Assembly: GCA_964020975.1 (NCBI GenBank)
Contig: OZ026627.1
Span: 36,574,533-36,638,532 of the forward strand
Reading direction: 5' to 3'
Source of the DNA: Hermodice carunculata
Taxonomy: Eukaryota; Annelida; Polychaeta; Eunicida; Amphinomidae
DNA: 64,000 nt
In this document: in pieces, positions 57,842 to 64,000 of the stretch
Numbering within the stretch: position 1 is the stretch's first letter
Layout of the letters: the number at the start of each line of letters is the position of its first letter
Made by a program: the position numbers and the translations under genes
The notes under the pieces: model-generated
What the model saw: the letters and a program-made list of their open reading frames with translations, nothing else
The model's database searches: none
What the model was told of the DNA's origin: nothing

Positions 57842-58078
57842 TTAACCATAAAGTGCCAAATTTTGGACTGAGTCAACAGCTTTTCTTGGCGCGCATTGTG
57901 CCCAATGCAGGCCGAGAAAAGCTGTTGACCTGGGATATTCTCTGTGGAAGTATAGGTATACTAGTGCTTAAATGAAAGATCTTTTTAGGAAAAATATCAA
58001 TCTGGGATCCTTATGATATTTCAGACTAGTCAGATTTAAGCAGAATGACTTCAGTCGTGGTTGGCACTGAAAGATTTA
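57842..58078. mobile_element. TTAA hairpin MITE, subfamily II
   Basis: Ends TTAACCATAAAGTGCCAAA and TTGGCACTGAAAGATTTAA. Hairpin arms GTCAACAGCTTTTCTTGGCG and CCGAGAAAAGCTGTTGACC enclose CGCATTGTGCCCAATGCAG. The block TCAGACTAGTCAGATTTAAG is as in the 40708 copy. Confidence 0.8.
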
Positions 58079-58414
58079 ATTTTCACCTATGGAAAAGAAA
58101 ACCTGTAAAAATGAAAACTCTGTGCAGTAATATTTTAAGGCTGAAAGTTTTGAGTTTTGATAAGAGCTTTGCCCAACATAAGTGGAATTATACTTTTGGT
58201 TAAGCCTACCTTTCAAATTTGAAAGTTTACAGACTTGTATGAAAATAAGTACGTGTGCAGTTCCAAATTGTGATCATTTGATATAACCCCATCTCCAATT
58301 TCTTTTGTAATTGGCATTGATAATATTAATTTTTATATGAGTGATATTGGAATTCTTGCATATAGCAACAGAACTTGACATGATTTCTTTTGCAAAAATA
58401 AAGATTGAATAGAA
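58079..58414. other. No gene; possible eroded family F remnant
   Basis: TTTTCACCTATGGAAAAGAA and GTAATATTTTAAGGCTGAAA resemble family F interior blocks but no ends can be placed. Confidence 0.3.
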
Positions 58415-58465
58415 AAATAAATAAATGAAAGAATGAATGGATAAATAAATGAATGAGTGAATGGA

Positions 58466-58504
<39 letters not shown>

Positions 58505-58645
58505 GTAAATAAATAAATAAATAAAGAATGAATGAATGAATGAATGAATGAATGAATGAATAAATAAATAAAAATAAAATAAAATAAATAAATAATGAGT
58601 GAGTGAGTGAGTGAGTGAGTGAATGAATGAATGAATGAATAAATA
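58415..58645. repeat. Tetranucleotide repeat (AAAT)n/(GAAT)n/(GAGT)n
   Basis: Blocks of AAAT, GAAT and GAGT units. Because neighbouring blocks differ by one base each, it probably grew by slippage of point variants. Three minus-strand frames across it are artefacts. Confidence 0.97.
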
Positions 58646-58986
58646 AGGAGGGAGTACATTTAACCACATGCATTCAACATGTCAATTTAAAATATACTGA
58701 TGAGGGGGAAAAAAAGAGACATTTGTGGATACAGATTTTTCATAAAGCTTTTATGAACTGGCATTTTGTTTCTTGTTACATAGAATGACACAGTTTTAAA
58801 AATCAGTGTTGGGTTATAAACAATTTTCGTAGCTGGTACAGCAGCACTGAGGTGTCCTGTATGACCTGCTGACCTGTTAGGGCGAAGTGTCATAATTTGC
58901 ATAAGAGACGAGAGTCCCATGGCTTTTTTTTCTACCAAGGCCCAGGGGTGTACAATGTAGTTGTTAAAGATTCTTTTTCTTGACAG

Positions 58987-59106
58987 ACATTTCCCCGCCT
59001 GGAGTTGTCATACAGATGAGACTGTTGTTTCATAATGGCTGGGTGACTCTAAATGAGAACATCACAATGCCAAAGGCAAGTGCTTACCTAGCCCGTGCCA
59101 GTCCAG
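58987..59106 (+). CDS. Candidate coding exon of an unrecognised host gene (best supported)
   Basis: The acceptor is strong (GATTCTTTTTCTTGACAG). Over 120 nt two frames are closed and one is open: it enters with two bases, reads ISPPGVVIQMRLLFHNG then WVTLNENITMPKAS and AYLARASP, and leaves one base before CCAG|GTAGTTAC. An alternative GC-AG donor, CAAAG|GCAAGTGC, lies at 59076 and would end it at MPK. Joined by phase to 51935 it gives Asp at the junction. The segment looks like a beta-rich domain, but I cannot name a family. It lies outside all repeat families described. Confidence 0.45.
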
Positions 59107-59580
59107 GTAGTTACATTTACTTCTGTATGACAGAGTCCACTTATTGTGAGAACAACTGAAGTTAATCCTGCAGTGATACCCCAATTGTCTGAAACTACAG
59201 GAAAAGAAACAGTGGTATGGGGTTTGAATAGAGTAACATCAGACCTTAACAAAATTCAATTAAATCTTGACAAAATCTGAAGGTATCAGTTTTGACATGA
59301 ACTGAGAACTGCAAACTGAAAGAATGTGGCTTGGAAAATAATTAATTTTATCTCCAGACACAGAAGAGTGAACTGTTTCTAAGGTGGTCCATGTTAAAGT
59401 CTGTGTAAAGCAATAATAAAAATTGGTCTAGTGCTGTTTCATCCTTTTATTTTGAGTGGATGATTTCATTGCCGTATATGTCCTGAAAATCAAGAATTCA
59501 CATTGCGTCCCTCCCAAAATCCCAAGAAAAACGAAATAGCTAACTGTATGATCAGTCATATTCCCGCGCATTTAATTTCC
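59107..59580. other. Intron-like; nothing recognised
   Basis: Unique AT-rich sequence downstream of the candidate exon, without open frames of note. Confidence 0.35.
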
Positions 59581-59618
59581 TAATTTGACTCAAAAAATAG
59601 AATATTCCTCAGAGAATC

Positions 59619-59835
59619 TCAAGTACATGCCAGTGGTTCCTGATCTCAACCACATGTCAGTGGTTCCTGATCTCAACCACATGTCAGTGGTTCCTGATCT
59701 CAAGTAAGTGCCAGTGGTTCCTGATCTCAAGTTCCTATCTTCAGTATGTCAGTAGTTGCAGGTCTTAAGTACATGTCAGTGGTTCCTATCTTCAGTATGT
59801 CAATAGTTGCAGGTCTTAAGTACATAACAGTGGTT
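59619..59835. repeat. Tandem repeat, unit about 28 bp
   Basis: ACATGTCAGTGGTTCCTGAT followed by CTCAA recurs about seven times, the last units being longer (ATCTTCAGTATGTCARTAGTT). The unit contains CAGTGGTTCC, identical to the family E TIR. Confidence 0.9.
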
Positions 59836-59932
59836 CCTGAATTGCCAGGCAAGTGATGCATCAGCTACTCTTATGGCAGCTAGGGCATGCCTTGTCAATC
59901 AGGGCAAAGCCAGGTGATTGGGACCACTGTGT
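59830..59932. mobile_element. Short family E-type element next to the tandem repeat
   Basis: Ends CAGTGGTTCCTGAATTGCCA and, reversed, CAGTGGTCCCAATCACCTGG. The tandem array on its left consists of its terminal sequence. Confidence 0.5.
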
Positions 59933-62542
59933 CCCTGAACATGACATGGGATGAACTAGGGTTATGTACTGGTCTGGTTTGATCGTGTCACAGAATGCTC
60001 AGAAAGTTGACTGACAAAGTAGTGAAATTAATCACAGTTTGATAATCAAGATCCACACATATAATAGTTTGTTACACATATACAACACAAAGTGACAAAT
60101 TAAGCAACATTTGATAATAACTCCTTTCCAAAAAGTCCAAATTTGAGTTTTGTAGGATCTACTTTTCAAATATTTAAGTGGCCATGAGTGGCAAAAGAGA
60201 TGTCACTACATGGTCATTCCCATCAATCATCCTCTCTACTGATTCCTATAGCTATTGCGTAATTTTTCCAATCAATCTTTGGGAGCCTTTCTGGTTTTTT
60301 TTGTTTCTTTTGTCATGTTTTTTGTTTTCTTTTTCTGCTGCCTGTTGCACAGTGCCTGTCTGCACATTTTTTTATGTTGGGGTGAAGCCCCCATTATTTT
60401 ACTACATGTACCTCAAATCCACATCCACCATATTTGATGTGGTATTGCTAAGCAACAGCAAAAGCATGCTTTGGTTTGGTATGTATTGGAGCTGGGATGG
60501 GTTAGGCTGAAAGGGTCTGCCATGGCTAGATGTGATAAATATGTTTACTCTGTGTAAAAGGACTCCTGAAGTGCCTGTATGAGCTTATAGGTTCTTTTAA
60601 TTCACATTGAATTCTATATCCCCTAAACTTGTACCAAATAAATAGGAACTTGATTCTTTTATTCACTGAAAATAAGAAAACGATAAACTGGCCCAACAGA
60701 CATAGGCACTTGAGGAGATCTGTAAATCCTGGAACGCCTGTCACAGTTCGGTACTGTAAACGAGTTCTCATTGTGTCTGTAACCTCTAAAGTGGTTAATC
60801 CAGACACAATGCTCATGTCCGATCCTTGCAAAGACGAACACATCTGGTCAGTATATGCCTCACCGAGTAGGATCTATGTGCAATGCAGTACGGGGTGCAC
60901 TTTTCTTTGAAGTCGGCATGATCTCTAGATGTGCGACTTCATTTGATCACTGTAGGGTTGTCAAGGATGTGCTAAAACATCCCAACATACACCAAGGATG
61001 ACATTCCAAGAAACCCTTACCCTCTAAGATTGGTAGTGTAATGCTTAAGTATTGTCAAGTGAAAAGCAGTATGGCACAATAGCATGAGAACGATAAATTT
61101 TGCAACGTTTTGCTCTTTTTTTAATGTTCATTTAATGGGAGTGTTTGGCTTTCACAGGTTCATTCCAAGTTTTGGGACACAAATTTTGTGTTCAGGGTGT
61201 GGGGACGACAGGTGTTCAAGGTGTGCAGGGTGGAACACTCTGCTCTCCTATTAAAATACACGTAAAATATTTGGGACCGAAAAAAAGTGTGCAGAAATTG
61301 CAGGTGTCAACTTTTAGAGGTTTTCGGCTGGACAGGTTTTACTGTATGAGTAATATGCCCGTATTAGAAAACATGGAACTGTCCGTTGGATGCCTGTTTT
61401 ATACAGATTTTCTACCATTGAAACTCCTAACCAGTATTTTTTAGGTATTTTATTTCATTATTTCATGAAGTTTCCTGTGAAATTGTCGAATTACATGTAC
61501 ATGAAAGTTGTTTACTCCAGTTGAAAAGAGCCCAAATTAAAAATATAACACCATTTATATATCCGCCAGGTGCATTGTGACAGCATAGAAACAGTTCTGT
61601 TGTTCTTTTATTTTGTCTGCTGTTCTACATGTAGATGCTAGGATAAGCAGGTCATATATATGTTAGTAAGCGATGCTTGAATGTAAAAAAATAAAATGCA
61701 TCAAGGTGATGCTTACATATTTTACTCTGTGGCATCTTTATTGCAATTTTCTGATAACGAATACAGGAATGCAGGGCTTTCACACATCCAAGATAGTGAT
61801 TCAATTCGTTTAAATCATTTTGGTTGACTATGATGATCATTGATGTCATGGAATATTTTGGGGATATTGACCAATCAGAGAAGAGAATGACCTTTTTGTC
61901 AGCCTTGGTGTCATAAACAAACATGTGTCATGTTGTCAGGAAGGCATAGTTTTGAATCATATAGTAGAGAATTAAGAAGTCCCTGCCAGTGGACTGAAAC
62001 ATACTTTCATTTAAAAGGTAATTGTTCCTGAATACAGTGAAGTAAATTTCAGCTCAAAGATCTCATATTTGATATTGCAAATTTCACATTTCAAATATAT
62101 TGTGCTAATGACTTGTGTGGACAATGAATCTGTGATCGCTATCAGCAACTGTGGTGATGGACATCTTCATCAAGTTAATAAATAAAAGTAAATTGAGGCA
62201 AATTATGACCAACATTACCTAGGATTTGCTGAATAAGATAGACTTGCTTTTTTCAAATTGAAACCGATACGTGTTGTGTGAAGAGAAAGTGTACATAAAG
62301 CGCATCTGTATTCAAGAATGGGCAATAATTGGGCCCATAATTCAAATTTTTTGCTCCAATAGGCAGGAATCCAACATCTATAATGATGGAGATTATGATT
62401 TGATTCACATAAATTACTCTATAATTCCTGCTACTTTGATGCCAAAATGTACGGCATTTTTGGGTGGTAATGATGTCTGATATAACCCTCGAGGTGCTTT
62501 AGCCTGGTCCACACATTACACGTCTGGCATCATCCTTGCAAG
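59933..62542. other. No gene recognised; one eroded family G-like copy
   Basis: GGTTTTCGGCTGGACAGGTT then TTACTGTA near 61320-61347, with AAATATTTGGGACCGAAAAA upstream, resembles family G. The rest (including frames at 60178-60510 and 60629-60910) shows nothing I can support. Confidence 0.35.
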
Positions 62543-62596
62543 AGAAACAACTCGGAGAGTGGACCGTGAAAACAAAGAATTCAGAGTTTAAAGGAA
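62543..62596 (+). CDS. Candidate coding exon of an unrecognised host gene
   Basis: Followed by a strong donor, AAAGGAA|GTAAGTAC; the acceptor CATCATCCTTGCAAG is only fair. One frame of the 54 nt is open: it enters with two bases, reads KQLGEWTVKTKNSEF then KG, and leaves one base. The phase fits directly after 58987-59106, giving Glu at the junction. Very short, so chance cannot be excluded. Confidence 0.3.
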
Positions 62597-63394
62597 GTAA
62601 GTACATTTAATTTTTGACAGGTAGTAGTATGTATAAGCATGTGTCAATAATCAAGGTATTTTGCAGCAGGCTACAGACCACTAACGATGAAAAGTTGGCC
62701 ATGTACATTTAGATTTGATGTGCAGAAAGTGGCCCATGCGATGGTGCACCAGTGATTGGGTGAAGTTCTAAATAATCATTGGCAAACATGAAGCAATATA
62801 ATGATGGATGGTAGTCTTTACTGTTTTTTTTTTTTGAGCTTGGTACGGGCACGAAAAAAAGATGTTACTTTTTGAAATTAATGCAGTTTAGGTGACTGTG
62901 ACCATAGAGGTAATATTACCTACATGCTGTGACTCACGGATAGCATACCATACAAAATAGTATTTGTAAACAAAACCAGGAGGATTCCACTTCTGAAAAG
63001 GGCGTGCTGAAGATAGGTCGTGCTGCAGTGTGGCACAGATTTGTTGAAGAACCTCAAAAAGCTTGGTCAGTAGGCTTTATGACAATACTATTACATGTAC
63101 TATAACCAGCTGCTCAGTCAAATTATATGTTGGGCATATTAAACTGAGAAAAGTAAGCCTGTGTCTATCATGTGCAGTGCCTTTGGGGAAAAAAGATAAA
63201 ACTGTTTTTATTTTTGAGAAAGGGTCCGCCCCATTGCTCAAATTTGGCAATATGCTTATCTAACATGCCAAAATGAACTGATTAGATTTCGGTGTCACCG
63301 TGACCTAATTTGAGCAAATTGCGGACCCTTCAATCAACAATTGCACTGAAGGTATGCATAGTTTTTTTTTTATTTTTGTTTTTAATATGACTGG
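62597..63394. other. No gene recognised
   Basis: Intron-like sequence. The frame 63063-63263 has an internal GTAAGC but no acceptor. Confidence 0.35.
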
Positions 63395-63860
63395 TAACAT
63401 GTCTTGACGTATTTTCAGGACACAGTCAGGGATGTTTCAGCTGCCCTGACTTGTAGCTGAGCTTGGGCTATGTGTCGGCTGTCCATCCTTCCACAATTTA
63501 CACATTTGCATTTCCAACCTTTCCTCAAAAAAGACGAGCCGGAGTTTCTTCGAACTTTGTGGGGAGTTTCCTTGTGTTGTTTTCTACCAACTTCACTCAA
63601 CATGTCACTAACAAGTGATTGTTTCATTTATTTATCTTTTAAAGGTTTTGGGGCAAAATTAAAAAAAAGAAAATCTTTTTCTGAAACCACATGGTCAGTT
63701 AATATGAATTATAACCGGGACAATTCTAGGCTCCCCATGACCTTGATTTGTTCAAAAGCTGGCACTGCAATTGTTTTCCTAAATTTTTGTGTGTTTCTTT
63801 AATTTGTACTTTCCCCAAACCACAAGCTATACTTTGATCACTTGTTCAGCGAAGTTTTTC
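63395..63860. repeat. Interspersed repeat family J, diverged copy
   Basis: CTGACTTGTAGCTGAGCTTG, GTCGGCTGTCCATCCTTCC, CTTCGAACTTTGTGGGGAG and ACCTTGATTTGTTCAAAAGC follow the block order of 48840-50161. The 110-codon frame inside it is not a gene. Confidence 0.5.
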
Positions 63861-64000
63861 ACCAAGTTGGATTACTTTCCTGTACTGATATTAAACAAAT
63901 TCTTAAAACTACACACAAGGCTCGACAAATTGTGTGTGGTTGCCCAGGGCAAGCCAATTTGAATCTTTGAAAGTTAAAAGAAACAGGTGCTTGCCTGGTC

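Overview
This is eukaryotic nuclear DNA, most likely from an invertebrate animal and plausibly a marine one. The evidence is the low gene density, the AT-rich sequence with long pure microsatellites, several decayed non-LTR retrotransposons, a decayed THAP zinc-finger domain, and a very dense set of short non-autonomous DNA transposons. I see no bacterial operon, rRNA, tRNA or CRISPR array, and no LTR, retroviral or Polinton-like element. The species cannot be fixed from the sequence.

Layout. 1-1390 is the 3' end of a LINE, followed by a CT microsatellite and a 150-157 bp tandem repeat. 5301-8399 is a TIR-bounded, hAT-like element with 8-bp flanking duplications and a 5'-truncated CR1-like LINE inside it. 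9958-11498 holds a GAA/GCA compound repeat and a long-TIR foldback element. 12228-15300 carries several unrelated hairpins and a broken THAP domain. 21355-24420 is a decayed LINE that still shows endonuclease, linker, RT and C-terminal regions. From about 16.7 kb to 58 kb the window is crowded with four kinds of short elements. Family I-IV are TTAA-flanked, piggyBac-like MITEs carrying a near-perfect internal hairpin. Family E has TIRs CAGTGGTMCC and family F has CTGTAAATTGCTTTA; family G has CAGTAAAACCTCCCTATACC. E, F and G sit in TA dinucleotides. They are nested in one another, which gives a relative order of insertion.

Host gene content is thin. I could not recognise any complete gene. 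Several short stretches (17.3, 28.9, 38.7, 51.9, 59.0 and 62.5 kb, + strand) have a plausible splice acceptor, an open frame and a plausible donor. Most have compatible phases, as if the window lies mainly within the introns of one large + strand gene. That is inference; the protein is not identified.

The most interesting features are the modular hairpin MITEs, whose conserved arms flank a core that changes on both arms together; a tandem repeat at 50.6-51.7 kb loaded with TCAAGGTCA nuclear-receptor half-sites in inverted pairs; and nested insertions with readable target duplications.
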